A stretch of DNA of 64,000 nt from Ottelia alismoides (GCA_037367405.1 JAZKJV010002314.1:124001-188000), one strand, 5' to 3'. Positions 24,179 to 36,662 are shown, counted from the first letter of the stretch. Notes: generated by a model not told the origin, from the letters alone. Numbers and translations: made by a program.

Positions 24179-26481
24179 TTCTGGGTCTGAGTCCGAGGAG
24201 ATGAATTCCATGTTGGGATCCAGGACTGGGGCTGGCTTCTATTTGAAATGTGTAAAAGTCCCAATCATACCACTTGAAATTGAATCACAGCTGCCAAGAT
24301 GAATCTAGAATTAGAGTCAATCCTAGAGTGTTGTGAATGAAAAAAATGTAGATTGAAATCGACTCCCATTCACAACAGTGAATGTTAGACAAAAGTGATC
24401 CTGGTTTATTGGGTGGTCAAAGAAAAGAAGACGAGGAGTCTGGAGATCAGCCCGCAAAGTTTGGAGCAGATTCTCAGGTATTGCCTTGAATTATTGACGA
24501 TGTCGAGTCTATGGAATCGATATAGGCGTCAGCGGAGTCCCGACTGAATCATCCATGGATGGTCATCGTAAAGCAAAAAGGAGATCGATGTAGGAGGAAA
24601 GATACGGTGGTCAACGAGGAATAAAATAGAGTGTAAAATAATAGAAAGGCCTGAATTGAATGGGGATCAAATAGGAAGATACATATGACAAAATTTTACG
24701 CAAATGCACGAGACTCGATCTCTGAACCTTAATCCAGATCCATACAACACAATACAAAATTGGGTTCACCAACTCATGCCATGTGAAAACGTGAAGGATC
24801 AGCTATTTATTATCTTTTTAGCTTTTAGAGTTGTTATTTTAGACATATCTTTTAACATGTCCTTAGCACGCTAACCCTATAGGAGAAAGAGTACTACCAG
24901 AAAAGTATATTGTACTTGTCCTCCTCCTTTGTAACTTGTAGTCTGCACTTTTTGAGGTCCTTGTAACCCTTTCTGGATCCCTACTCGGCCAAAGAAATAG
25001 AGAGGAATCTGAGAGGAGAAACCACTACTTCGGTCCTCACTTACAACGGAATCACCCGTGAGCGTACAAGAACCTACTCAGACGCAAACCGATGAGACAG
25101 ACACACCCGTAAGGGCGTGTCCTAACCTCAGTACTTCAGATTATGCCGGTGTTCCACACAAGGCGGGAACACCATCGCTGATAAGGCCCTACTCGATCAA
25201 GTACGATAGAAGTGACAATACTTCAGAAATCCAGGCGACACACAAGGCAGTTACACAATGGGTTTTTGGCTCTAATCCCTAGCGGGTCGTGCCTCGCTCA
25301 TGAGAGGGTTTTGGTCCCCTCCCAAGGTACCTGAAAATAATGAGGGATTTATGAACCCAAGACAATGAAAGTCCATTACGGATTTTAATTAAGGTCAAAG
25401 TTTATTAAGCAATCCCCTTGTTTTAATTTTGGATTTTTACTTTTTTAGATCTGTTTGCATACAAGCGCCCAACATTTTTGTAGATTTTCGTTTAAGTCCT
25501 AGGTGCTCAAAATCAGAGGGAGATAGCGAAAAAGTCATGCAAGTCGTTCGATGATGGAAATCTCACCATTGAATCTAAAGATGCATGCTGAGTTAGAGGA
25601 CTTACTCTTCTTCCCAGCTCTCTCCATGCAGTATGAAAAATAGAATTTTTAAACCTAACTACATGGCGGTGTGCAATCGACAAAATCACCCGAAACATTA
25701 GTTGTTATTTAATCGTGAAGAACCACTTGTTAATTATTCAGAATTGAGACCAAGGTCCGATCTTCGATGTCAATCGGTGCCCGCCACAATGGGTCATGCA
25801 AGCACTATATACGACCTCTCTCGGTGCGTGATCTCAAATCCAAGTAACTAACATTAATTTGACAAGATCCAAATGTAAGAGACTATAGGTACATGCATTC
25901 TTATTAGGATTTGGACCTAATTACCGAGGTAAGCAACTTAAGTCTAGGGGCTCCATGCACATAAACAAAATAAAATAAAGGTGGAAAACTCAAAACATCA
26001 TGAAACAAAATAAAAGAAGGCGATAAAATGCGAAAAACTACGACGAGGCCTCTAGGTTAACAGACACCCAGGTACTGGACCTCGTTGTGGAGAGTAGTGC
26101 CCAAGTCTGAATTAATATAAATTATAATTGTCTTTCTCACACCAATAAATAAATAAATCTAAGCTATCTCTATGCTAAGTCTCCTCTCTTGGCTTCCTTT
26201 GTAGCCTCTTCAACTGGTCAAAGGGTGAAAACAAGTCTCCACCAAGCTTGGCTACCTTAGCCTCCTAGGAAGCCATCATCGCGTGGCGGACCCTCGCAAC
26301 AAAGTCATACAGAGATTTATATTAGCACGGATAATGAAATAATCAAAATGAGCTATATACAAAGAATAATTGAATGGATATGTGCAAAATAAAATCAAGT
26401 GTTAATTACGTCAATAAATAAGTGAATAACCAATAATGACTATTCACGATAAAAGACAAAAAAATAGGCTACGCTCATTGC
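24179..26481 (-). other. Leader (5' untranslated region) of the 18.4-kb Gypsy element
   Basis: 2.3 kb between primer-binding site and gag start. No recognised protein. Short frames at 25058-25282 (+) and 25513-25698 (-) are isolated and match nothing I know. Long leaders are usual in Athila/Tat elements. Confidence 0.6.
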
Positions 26482-26499
26482 TCCGTGGCAACGATGCCA
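26482..26499 (-). promoter_or_regulatory. Primer-binding site of the 18.4-kb Gypsy element
   Basis: The minus strand reads TGGCATCGTTGCCACGGA, two bases inside the right LTR: the Athila/Tat-type TGGCGCCGTTGCC site with a few changes. It places the 5' LTR on the right and confirms minus orientation. Confidence 0.8.
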
Positions 26500-26501
26500 T
26501 T

Positions 26502-29500
26502 TGATGAGATGGGATCTGTCGAGGATCATACGGTTTCACAAGGCGAAACTACAGTCAATGTATTGACCACTCAATAAATCTCACCCGATCAAACCGCAGT
26601 CGACGTATTGACCACTCAATAAATCTCGCTAGATCACCAATTAACCTACTATAAGAAACAAGAAATAAATATCACAAAATGTGAGTTAAAATTTATTATT
26701 CTCTACAACTAAATGTATAAAAAGTAAGTGTGTAGAGGACGAATCACAAAGAGAAAAATTGGTAGCCTATAGTGATTTTTAACCAAAGAGCATTAAGCAT
26801 AGGCATGTCATTCATTATGTGTGTGTGTATATATATATATTGTGAGCTTTTAATTTTATATATTTTTTTATTTCAGTTTTATATTTATATTTTTTTCTGA
26901 TTTTATATTATGTCCTTTCTTTCTTTTAAAAGAGTAATATAGAATATAAGATTATATATATAATAATAGGTAAAAGATATATAAATATAGCTAAAAATAT
27001 CCAAAAAATAGAATTAAATATTTTTAGGATTTGAATAATTTTTAACTATTTTTTGTGATTTTTCGGGTTTTTTGCTCATTTTTATGGATTTCTAAACTCA
27101 AAAATATCTTAAAATAGGAATAAAATAATAGTCTGAAATTGAAAAGGAAAATAAAATAGAAACTTAAGTCCAAAATTTTCCAAATCAATTTTAACACATA
27201 GATAATAATATAGAGAAAATTATAAAATATAAAAGATATTTTGGGGGGTTTCGAGAATTTTTCAGAATTTTATAAAGTTTTTTGGGGTTTTCAATTTTTA
27301 AGAGTTTTCTTTTCTATTTTTAGGGATTTTGGTCTAAAGGTTAAAAATAACTACATAAACAGAATATATTTTTTGGGGGAGTTTTTCAACATGTTTTTAT
27401 ATTTTTTGATATTTTATACTGTAGATAGGGACTTTTTGTGCTTTAATGATTTTTAATAAATAGAAAAAAGGTCCGAAATTGCAAAATGAAAATATGGCGT
27501 GAAATACAAGCAACCAGGAGCCTATACATATGTTTATGTGATTTTGGAAGCATAATAGATATTTTAAATAAATCCAACAAGCACACAAAAATGCAATGGC
27601 TGGCAAGGGCATATGTGTAAATAAAATAAACTCCAAAGGCCTCTGTGCAATTTTTCTGAGAATTTATAACACACGTCAAATTTTCTTGGATAAAAAATAA
27701 TAAAAAGTAACAGGGATGAACTTGTAAAATGGCCACCTCACGTGATATGATGCGTGAGGTGACCTTGCATGGACCTAAATGTAATTTGACGTAACCACAA
27801 GGTCCTTTATGCAATTTCACCATTTTATTTAGACCATCTCTTTTATTTATAAGACTAATAAATATAAGCAAAAAGGACAAGGCTAAGTATGCAATCTACC
27901 CCTTAACGTGTGGGATAAGACGACGCTCCTTCCTTCACTGATACATGTCACGTCTCCTCGCTGGTTGATGATGCTTCGCCAATCTGCGGTCGTGATTAGA
28001 TCTTGTTCTCCATCATATGGGAGAAGCTTGTGGCGAATGGATGACAACGATCAAATCTGGGGTGCCTCCCCAGATCGGACGACACCTACTCTCTTCAAAG
28101 AACAGAGAAGAACACTACGCTTCGCTTTCTTCAATCAGTCCTATCTCCTTTCTCCGGCAATCTTAGTCGATGGCGTTTAGCTCCAGACCTCCGAGGAGCT
28201 TGTCCGCAGCTAGTAATGCCCACAAAGTGCCCTAAGACCTCGAGAAGGGGTCCGATGAGCTCAAGTTCTGCAAGGGGCCTTGGGAACCTCTATGCGATTT
28301 GATCTAGGCCCAGAAGGGCCTCTTAGCGTGCAGGACCTGCACATGGGAAATGTGCGGTTTGAAGCGAAGCGCTTCGACCAAAGGTGAAGTTAGAATGCAC
28401 AAAATGGGAGGTGGTCGGTGAGGCCTCAGGTGATGGTGGAGGAGGGCCTCTAATCTCCAGATCCGTGCAGGATCTGAGTGATGGGAGCATGAGACTGAGT
28501 GAAGAAGTGAGAGGGGAAGGTGTGGAGGTGCGCGGGTGCGTTGGAAATAGATGGGTTGCACGGTGGAAGGTTCGCGGGAGCTCAGCTTGGGTGAACTATG
28601 AGTGATTGATTTTATACTATAATATGCATTAAAAACTACACTAATTGCAGAAATGGGAAGCTAATCTAAAATTAACCTAAAAAATGAAAGTCACATCTCA
28701 TACCTACCGACGAAGTGAGGGAGCAGAGATGATCGGTGATCCGTCGTGGGTGCACCTCCGTCCTCCTGGAGCCGATCAAGACCTCTGGGGGTCTCCTCTT
28801 GTCACGAGGATCCTCTCTAGACCAAGATTTAGGGATCTAAGAATCGGAACAGTGACCAAAATGAGAAGGGGAATCAGAGGTTTTATTTATAGCCAAGTAT
28901 GTGCAACCTTATTGACGGCTGACTTAGAAAGAATTAGCACGATGTACAGGAGATTTGTAAGCCCGTCGTGATTCATGCAACATCAATGATGATTTCTTAT
29001 GAAGGAATCGAGGTCGATGGATTGATGAGTTGAGAGGGAAAAGGAGGAAAACTAGAGACTCGACAGGTCTGACGGGCAGTAGAGCCCCGGGGGAGTTGAC
29101 CAGAGGTCAACAACCCCCAGGCCCTAATTGGTCCAGGTTGGCCACTACAAGATAAAATAGAAATTATTATTCAAAATTAATTAATTAAATACATTAAATG
29201 ATTTTATTAATTTTTGACTAAAAAATAAAAATTATTTATTATTTTATGTAGTATTTTATTATGATTTTATTTATTTATTGGTGTTATTAATTACAAGTTC
29301 ATTTTTAAGAGTAAATTTAGAGGTATATTCATCTATGGTTTGGCTATTTTTATTTTTATTTTGTAAATTTTATTTTATTGTTTTATTTTCTTATTTTATA
29401 TATTTATAACTTCTTGTTAGGTTTATAAATATATTTTTATTTTATATTTATGATATAATGTATAAAGTTAAATAAATTGGGAAATATATTATGTAGGTAT

Positions 29501-30055
29501 AAATACAGGTATTTTATCTATGTATTTAGCCATGTTATTTACTTTGAAGAGATACAGGTTTGTGAAGTTTTGTTTACGGCATTTTGTTCTATGGTCCCGG
29601 ACACACTATGCATTATTTTAATGTGAAATTAATTTTGTAATTTTTGTGTATTTTTGTGTACAATTTTCATGTTGAGAGTTTTACTATTTGATGTATAAAA
29701 AGAGGAAAATAAAATAGCACCTAAAATCTATTTATTGAAGAATAAAAATTAGGTTTTTTAGGTGTTTTCTGTACAATTCGTATGCACTATCTCCCCCTAC
29801 TTTATTCCATGTCCACAAAGTCATTATGATGACTTAGTCTTGGAGTTAGGGTCATTTAGTGTCTTTGACACTTCACTTCTTTTTCCTTTCTTTCCTTTAT
29901 TTTTTTTATTTTGGAATTAAATACATGAATTTTTACAGTATATATGTGTCAATTTGTGAGTGTTATTTTGTACAAATCAATGTTATATACATTCATTTAG
30001 CTCGGGATTTAAGGCAAAAATGAATGAATAAAGGTGATGAAATGGAGATTCATCA
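26502..30055 (-). repeat. LTR (5' LTR of the 18.4-kb Gypsy element), 3554 bp
   Basis: Starts TGATGAGATGGG beside the primer-binding site and ends GGAGATTCATCA. It parallels 11616-15434 throughout, with roughly one difference per ten bases in the blocks I compared. Two structural differences: a 45-bp tandem duplication at 26546-26635, and loss of about 0.4 kb at about 29548, present in the left LTR (about 14518-14945) and in the solo LTR. The palindrome CACCTCACGTG...CGTGAGGTG is at 27734-27761. Confidence 0.85.
26546..26635. repeat. 45-bp tandem duplication inside the LTR
   Basis: Two adjacent 45-bp units (26546-26590 and 26591-26635) share GTATTGACCACTCAATAAAT and differ at a few positions. 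The paired LTR at 11616 has a single unit, so the duplication arose in this copy. Confidence 0.85.
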
Positions 30056-31275
30056 CAAAGGTATGTCTGAGTTCTAAGAGAAATTGGAGAAACAAGAAGA
30101 AAGAAGGGAAAACGTTACCTGGAGGAGGAAATGATTGATGGAGGATATACTAGAAGGGTGGAGATAGGACACAAGGAGGAGGATTCTCGTCATCAGTCGT
30201 CACTCGACACAAAGTTGAGTTGTGGATCTCAAGCAGCTCGAGGTGCTATAGCAAGTGAAAACACCTTGGATTATGCAAGCGAGAAGATGTCCATCTTCGT
30301 TCAAAATCCTCACACCCACTCTATCACAAGAGATGGAAGTGTGCTCAGGGTACTCACACGCAAATGGGTCACACAAGAGGTGGAGAAGCTCTATTTGAAG
30401 GAAGTAGGGGAGTGGTTCTAGGAGGTGGATGATGACCTTCCAACCGCAAGGGATGACCAAAGTTTAGAGGTACGTGGGGGACAAGTGTCACGCGTGAGTG
30501 AGGGAGGTTAGGTGAAGACATGGGACTGGTGGTTGTTTGAAAGGGTGGGCAGAGCAGTTGGGGAAAAAGGAAGAAGCGTGGGTAGTTACAAGAGAGTGCA
30601 TGCAGAATAGGGGGTGTTGGAGATTGACGACGTGGTGCAACCATTGGAGCGTGGAAACCAGTTACTCAGGGAGAGGCACAAGTGGTAGGATGTGATGTGA
30701 TCTGATCAACTGATCAGATGATTGAGAGAAGAGCGAGGTTGAGCAGTTGACATGAGATCCATGAAGGCTGGATCAATGATAGAGAAGTAAGGTGGGTGAC
30801 TGTAAAGAGCCAGGCACATGGCAAGCAGATAGAGTGCCACATGGTTCAATGAAAAATAGAAAATGAAGATAAATAAATAAAATAACTACAAGCTTCAAAT
30901 AGAAATTGTTCAACACAAAAGTTGTAGATCTTTTTGAGTATACAACTTTCTCATAAAACTCAAAATAAAAATGTAACATATTCAAGTACTTTTAAGTAAT
31001 TAAAAATATTTATTTTAATTTCTTTTGTGATTTTTTTATTTTAGTAATGTCAAAACAAATATGTACAACATTAATCTATTTTTATGTGATTTTTAATAAT
31101 AAGAAAATACAAGAAATACCTTACTAGGTTTAATTTAGTGCAATAATTAAGGTTAATTATTTACAAGGGGTTAGGTGTTAGTGTTAATGGATTAATGATG
31201 AATCTTATTGATAAAGCTAAGCTAAGAGGGATAATAAATGAAATATATGATGGTAATCATGGATTTATCAATGTG
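30056..31275 (-). repeat. Truncated Gypsy LTR (3' LTR of the gag-only element)
   Basis: The minus strand from 31275 starts TGATAAATCCATGATTACC, close to TGATGAATGCCAGATTCACC, the start of the LTR ending at 47711. It also has the block AAAGTTGTAGATCT (30917) seen near the same end of other LTRs here. The rest of the LTR is missing: at 30055 it abuts the 18.4-kb element. Frames such as 30131-30421 are in LTR sequence and have no family match. Confidence 0.55.
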
Positions 31276-32533
31276 CATCACACCTTACGGTACTTCTAAA
31301 ACGCACAATTACTAGCCACATACTCCTCAAATGGTACCTTAACCATGATGTTTTCCTTACAAAATCATGCCATTTCAGGATCATCTTTTAATCTTCTTAA
31401 CAATGCACTTTTCTTCTGTTAGAGCATGGGGAAAAGGGATGGAATCATTAGAAGAAGATAAAGAATCAGAATCATACACTAAAGCATTTTTATTTTTATG
31501 TAATGAAATCCAGTTCTTCAAACATAAAACCTTTTACATGCAACTTGGAATTAGAAATATAACTATCTACTATATGTTGGGGAATGTACGTTGTCGGTAC
31601 ATGCTCATCAAATGAAGGTGCAAGGTCCTCCTTTGACCCATAATATGCATTTCCATGTTGTACTTGTGTGCTCTTCATCCTCTCTATGCTCTCAGATGAT
31701 CTCCTCATGTGTTGATCAAGGGGATGTTGTGTCTGATGATGCTTATCTTCCTCATTCCCTAAGGTCTCCTCAAATGCAGCCTCAACAACGTCCTCCCTCT
31801 TGTCCCTCGCTTGATCAGGCATAACCACGATCCTTCTGCTCCTCATTTACGTATGATTTACATTATCAAATGTACGCATGCTCAAATCTAGATGAATCTG
31901 AGTAGCATACATGATCTTGATGTTGTTGATGTGTATTGTTCAGGCTATTGGGGTTATCCTAAACATAATTGGGAATGGATGTAGATGGTGTAGATCGCTC
32001 ATCCTGTCAACGGGATAATTAGTTGATGTCAACCCGCATATCTTGCATCTCTCTCCTATAAGAATGAAGCTCCTTAAGAATCTGCTGATGTATGCCAGTA
32101 GGATCTGACAAAGTAAATTAAAGCTATGAACCTAGGTGCTACCTAGGTTGTCCCTGTTGAAATGAAGAAGAGTACAATGAATATTGTACTTGATGACCAC
32201 GATACTGTAGCTGATGTTGAAGAGTCCGAAAATATGGGCCATGTTGGCCCGATTGGTAGTGATGCTGACGTGCGTACTGCTTCCTCGATTGATGTGAGTG
32301 GTAGGCTCCAGGGCTTGGCTGTGTAGGAAGGGGTTTAGGAGTGAAGCTAGTGTTGTGGAAAGTAGGGGGACGCTCGTAAGACTAACGGTCCAACATTTTA
32401 AATGTTTATATGTAGGATTCTGGGTGTACTACACATAGTTCAGCTCCCACGCTTGAGGAGGTTCCTCCATGACTACCTCTGCGGACGACTATTGTTGGCA
32501 AGGGTGAGAAAAGGAATGGTCCTCTACATATGG
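31276..32533 (-). other. Internal region of the gag-only Gypsy element, downstream of gag
   Basis: 1.26 kb between the truncated LTR and the C-terminal gag frame. A minus frame at 31496-31846 is hydrophilic (rich in Gln, His, Glu) and could be a remnant of the gag tail. No protease, reverse transcriptase or integrase motif is present, so pol is absent, not merely broken. No clear polypurine tract sits at 31276. Confidence 0.5.
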
Positions 32534-32879
32534 CTAGGGTGGTCCTAACATCGACTGCTCCTGAACATGATGCACTCGATAAATAGGGGTAGCAAATGCA
32601 GATATGGCAGGTATCTTCATCTTAGATACCCTCTCAGCTAATTCCTCTATTTGCTGCGGGATCTTGGACAAACTCTCTAACTCTTTCATCCTGTTATCGA
32701 TATGCTCGATTAATGTTAACTTATCTGCTATGATTCCCATGTTGGGAATCAAGTCCTCAGCTAGATCGACTACAACCTTCTTGCCGCTCTCTTTGGATAA
32801 GAGTGAAAGAGGGGACTCCATGTACGCCCGACTAGCGGTCTGTGAGTAGCTTGTCTCGGTCATCTTCTCGAATACCGTC
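32534..32879 (-). pseudogene. C-terminal part of Gypsy gag, separated from its N-terminal part
   Basis: Frame 32534-32863 carries a helical, leucine/glutamate-rich segment (HIDNRMKELESLSKIP) of the same type and place as the gag C-terminus at 22805-23230. The reading frame continues to the right, through the Copia insertion at 32880-36909, the 16-bp spacer 36910-36925 and the second insertion to 43382, into the gag N-terminal part at 43388-44151. With each insertion and one copy of its duplication set aside, the codons run on in phase. Confidence 0.7.
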
Positions 32880-33114
32880 TGTGGAGAAGAGAGACAGAAT
32901 GGGACATCTATTCCATAAGGCTAGGGTCTCTTATATAGAGAGAAAACCCTAGAGAGCACAAGAGGAAAAATACATAAATACCCCTGAGGGGTTACGGAAC
33001 CCGAAGGGTTAAAGGTTACGGAACCCGAAGGGTCAAGGGTTACGGAACACGAAAGGTCAAGGGTTACGGAACCCGAAAGGTTACAAATATAATTGTAATA
33101 TAATAATTCTAACA
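32880..33114 (-). repeat. 3' LTR of the minus-strand Copia, 235 bp
   Basis: TGTGGAGAAG...TTCTAACA. It contains a four-fold tandem repeat of about 23 bp built on GGTTACGGAACCCGAAGGGT (about 32990-33085) and a CTTATATAGAG box. Confidence 0.88.
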
Positions 33115-33129
33115 CTCCCCCTCAAGTTG

Positions 33130-33592
33130 GAGCATATATGCCGATCATACCCAACTTGGATACTAAGTACATTAGACGCTTCCTTGGAAGAGCCTTTGTG
33201 AGGATGTCTGCAAGTTGAAGTTCAGTGGAGATGTGTGGAGTGTTGATTCGTCCTTCTCGTACCGCATCACGAATAAAATGGCAATCAACTTCAATGTGTT
33301 TTTTCCGCTCATGGAAAGCTGGATTGGCGACGATGTATGTGGCAGACTTGTTGTCGCAGTATAAGGGTACAGGAGTGGCGACTGACATGCCAAGTTCTGT
33401 TAGGAAAGAAACAAGCCATGTGATCTCACATGTGGCCTGAGCCATTGCCCTGTATTCTACTTCCGCACTAGATCTGGATACCACTGTCTGCTTCTTGCTT
33501 CGCCAAGTGACAAGGTTATCCCCAACAAACATGGCGTATTGTGTAGTGGATCGGCGGTCCTCAGGAGAGCTAGCATAGTCAGAATCTGTATA
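33130..33592 (-). pseudogene. Copia RNase H domain, frame intact but no reverse transcriptase upstream
   Basis: IAYTDSDYASSPEDRRSTT, SAEVEYRAMAQATCEITWL, YCDNKSATYIVANP, KHIEVDCHFIRDAV and the terminal ADILTKALPRKR are the standard sequence of Copia RNase H, in order and without a stop until 33122. At about 33592 the domain joins directly to sequence that in other Copia elements lies at the very start of reverse transcriptase (ending near the WRHAMDE motif), in another frame. The whole reverse transcriptase, including the YVDD box, is therefore missing. Confidence 0.88.
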
Positions 33593-34625
33593 GGCAATCC
33601 TCATCCATGGCATGTCGCCAACCTTGATCTTGCATTGCACTAAAATGATCTTTTGGAATGGTAATAGCATTAAGAGCATCTGCAAATCTCTTGTCACAGT
33701 TAGATAAACCATTTGTAGAAGTAAAATGTGACATGGGGTGATACGTACATTTCCTTTTTTGCTTGTGTAGGGCTATAGGAAGCTCCCCACGTACATCCGG
33801 AACAGCAGTGATGGGAGCACTCGAAGTAGTCATATCATCCTGCATAAAAGGGATAGGCAAAGGTACAGACACTGGCGTAGAAGGTATAGAGGTATGCTGG
33901 CGAGTATAGACGATTGGTGGAGGAGGGAGGTCTAGAGGAATGTCACATACAGTCTGTGTGAAATAACTTATTTGCTCAAAGAAGGTGACATCAGCATATA
34001 CATAGTATCGACGTCCAACAGGATCATAGCAGCGATAGCCTTTCTGGGTACATGAGTACCCAAGAAAGACGCATTTGATGCCACGAGAGGATAATTTGCC
34101 AGCTGCATGAAAGTTATGGACAAAGGTAATACAACCAAAAATTCGCAGAGGTATAGGAAAAGGAGACTCGGTAGGATAGAGTAAGGAAAATGGAGTTGCC
34201 CCTTTGAGAACTGAAGAAGGAACACGGTTGATGAGATACACTGCAGTAAGGATAGCATCTCCCCAGTATTGTTTAGGAACACTCATTTGACTAAGAAGAG
34301 ATCTGGCAACATTTAGCAAGTGTCAGAGTTTTCTCTCAACTATACCATCCTGTTGTGAGGTATATGGACATGATGTTTGGTGAACAGTTCCCTGGGATGC
34401 AAAGAAAGAGGTCAAGTCATGTTGGGTTAACTCAAGAGCATTGTCGGTACGAATGATCTTAACAATGCTAGAAAAGTAAGTTTTAACATATTGAAAGAAA
34501 TTTCTGACAATTTGATTAATCTCCAAACGCTCCTTTATTAGATAGACCCAAGAAGATCGACTATAATCATCAACAAAAACTATAAAGTAGCGATGTCCAC
34601 TTAATGTGCGGATCAGACAAGGTCC
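33593..34625 (-). pseudogene. Copia integrase, frameshifted
   Basis: Two frames: 34323-34526 with KIIRTDNALEL (second catalytic Asp) and QQDGIVERK (catalytic Glu), and 33579-34319 with MLNVARSLLSQM, YWGDAILTAVYLINR, RIFGCITFVHN, KCVFLGYSCTQKGYRCYDP, the usual C-terminal integrase wording, followed by the first residues of the reverse-transcriptase region. The two are separated by a stop near 34320. Between 34530 and 34625 the frame is also broken. Confidence 0.88.
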
Positions 34626-35320
34626 TCAAAAATCACAGTGAACAAGATGAAAAGCAGCAGTACTACGAGAGTCAGTACGAACAGGAAACGAAGTTCGAAG
34701 GTGTTTCCCGAACTCACATGCCTCGCACTGAAACGGCTTCAGAGCAAAGAGTTCAGGAAACATCATGGAGATGGCCTTGGCAAAGGGATGTCCAAGGTGC
34801 ATATGCCATAGGAGTGGATCTTCGGAGATAGATGCAGCACCAAGAAAATTACAATCTGAGGGTATGTCAAGGTAATATAGACCGTTCTTCTCATGACCCC
34901 CACCAAAAATCTGCCTCGTCCGAATGTCCTGAAAATAACAACAAGACTCATCAAATATCACACGACAATGAAGCTCAACACAAAGCTTGTGAATTGACAA
35001 CAAGCTAAGAGGAAAATCAGGAGCACAGTAAACCCCCGAAAGTCAGAGCTTGGAAGAGAATTCCATAGTTCCGACAGTAGTAATCTGTGATTAGGTCCCA
35101 TTAGCGACTCGAACTGACTTCACAGAGGTAGTTGGTATGGAAGAGGTGAGCAAACTACCTTCTCCAGTGAGATGAGTAGAGGCGCCGGAATCAATAATCC
35201 AAGCTGGATTAGGAGTGATAGCAGAGTTGGCTATTGTACCTAAAGGAGTGGTCAGAGCAGCAGTTGTAGTGTTACTATTGGTGGTAGGCCCTGGAGTCTG
35301 AAGGATCTGCATTAGGCGGG
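34626..35320 (-). pseudogene. Copia protease and gag-pre-integrase region
   Basis: The protease active site WIIDSGASTHLTGEG is in frame 35091-35312. The integrase zinc finger (LWHMHLGHPF with FQCEACEFGKH) is in frame 34626-35003, ending in FHLVHCDF, which carries the first catalytic Asp region. A stop lies between the two frames (near 35090). Confidence 0.85.
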
Positions 35321-35329
35321 AGTAATCTA

Positions 35330-36277
35330 CATCATTAAGATGAACAGTCTTGCACTGGAGGCAGGCGATGCTTCTTCTGCATCATAGGCATCCTCATAAG
35401 CATTATTGGCGTGATAAGAAGGTATGCCAAACTTCTGCCAGCATCGTTCAGTCGGGTGGTTCCACCTACCACAGTGAGTGCATGGGGCAGTAGAGTCTCG
35501 CCCACGACCACGACCAAAGTCACGGTCTCGTCCAGATTCCCGTCCACGACCACGACTTGGATCATGATCGCGTCCTCCTCATAAGCTGTATCTGCCTCCT
35601 TGCCCAGATGAGATGATGTGTGCAAAGTTCTCCGTTGAAGGTAAGACAGGAGGTCGAGCAACGGATGTCTCGAGCTCCTCCAGTCGGCCAAAGATGGCCT
35701 TCATTGTTGGCAGTGTGTCTGATATAAGAAATTGATCCTTCGCTGCATGGTACCTAGAATGCAGGCCATCAAGGAAGCGGTATACATGCCAGTCAGAATG
35801 CTCTTGTATCTGTTTGGTGCAACATGAGGGCTGGAATATTGCAAGCTCCTCAAACAGACTGGATAGATGCATGTAGTACTCGATGAGGGTGGAATAACCC
35901 TGAGATGCCGACCAGATTCGCCTGTAAATATCTGCAAGGCGTGACTTTGTCTTCTTCTGGGAGTATGTTTGCTCGAGATCCTCCCACATTTCCTTGGCCG
36001 TATTTTTGTAAAGAAGATTTGAGGCAATATGAGCCTTAACACTATTGGTAATCCAGTTGATAACCAAATAGTTGTCAGTCTACCAATTGTCGTACTCTTT
36101 GTCCTTTTCATCTAACGGATCTTTAGTCAAAATGCAGAGTTTCCTCCGACCACCAACGAACACCATAAAAGATCGAGACCAGAGCACGTAATTTTATGTG
36201 CCCTTGAGTTTGATAGTAGTGCCTTGTGCCATAATATTCGTGGCCAAGAGCTTTGTCTCGGTAGAAGAAGGTGCCAT
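35330..36277 (-). pseudogene. Copia gag with CCHC zinc knuckle, several stops
   Basis: Start ATG at 36275-36277 (MAPSSTETK...), with a stop shortly after and others near 36070. The main frame 35579-36067 has the gag body (NLLYKNTAKEMWEDLEQTY, FLDGLHSRY). After a TGA at about 35580 the same frame continues through an Arg/Gly/Asp-rich tract to a CCHC knuckle, CTHCGRWNHPTERC, encoded at about 35441-35482. It would package element RNA if intact. Confidence 0.85.
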
Positions 36278-36662
36278 GGTGGTCTTAAAATAGAGAGACG
36301 ATCCTGTGATCAACTAAGGATGCATATAAGAGCTTAAAAATGCCCTAAAACTCACGTTTGCCCTTGAAGAAGGGCTGAAAACCCCCAATGGACAGCATAT
36401 CTGGATTCTTGGAAGCGGTCCGTGATGAGTTTTGGATCTCCAAAGAGTCCTACGGTACTCGTGGAGGGTTGCTGTGGGGATAACGACCTACGTAGGAGGT
36501 CCTGAAAGCACAGGGTAGCGCTAGCGGGAGGGCTGCTACACTGGAGGCGATTGGAGGGACTTGCGCGGGGCCCTAATTTAGGGAAGAGGGCATGCGCATG
36601 CTTTTACGAGGCTTGAAGGTGGCGGTGGGGATTTTAGGTCAGAACCCCAGTCTAGGACCGTC

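Larger units (their letters stand above)
11616..30055 (-). mobile_element. Athila/Tat-type Ty3/Gypsy retrotransposon, 18.4 kb, decayed
   Basis: Minus-strand element with LTRs at 11616-15434 and 26502-30055, polypurine tract at 15435 and primer-binding site at 26482-26499. Internal order on the minus strand is leader, gag, aspartic protease, reverse transcriptase, RNase H, zinc finger plus integrase, then a long 3' non-coding region. This is the Ty3/Gypsy order, with integrase after RNase H. Every domain carries stops or frameshifts. No envelope-like frame or second RNase H is seen. There is no matching 5-bp duplication at the two outer ends (GGTGG left, CAAAG right). Confidence 0.88.

Noticed and set aside
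30056..31275. Continuation of the outer LTR interrupted at 11615
   Set aside because: The expected next block (TAATTAATTAA-type AT-rich sequence, as at 14100) is absent, and the start TGATAAATCC matches the LTR ending at 47711 better.
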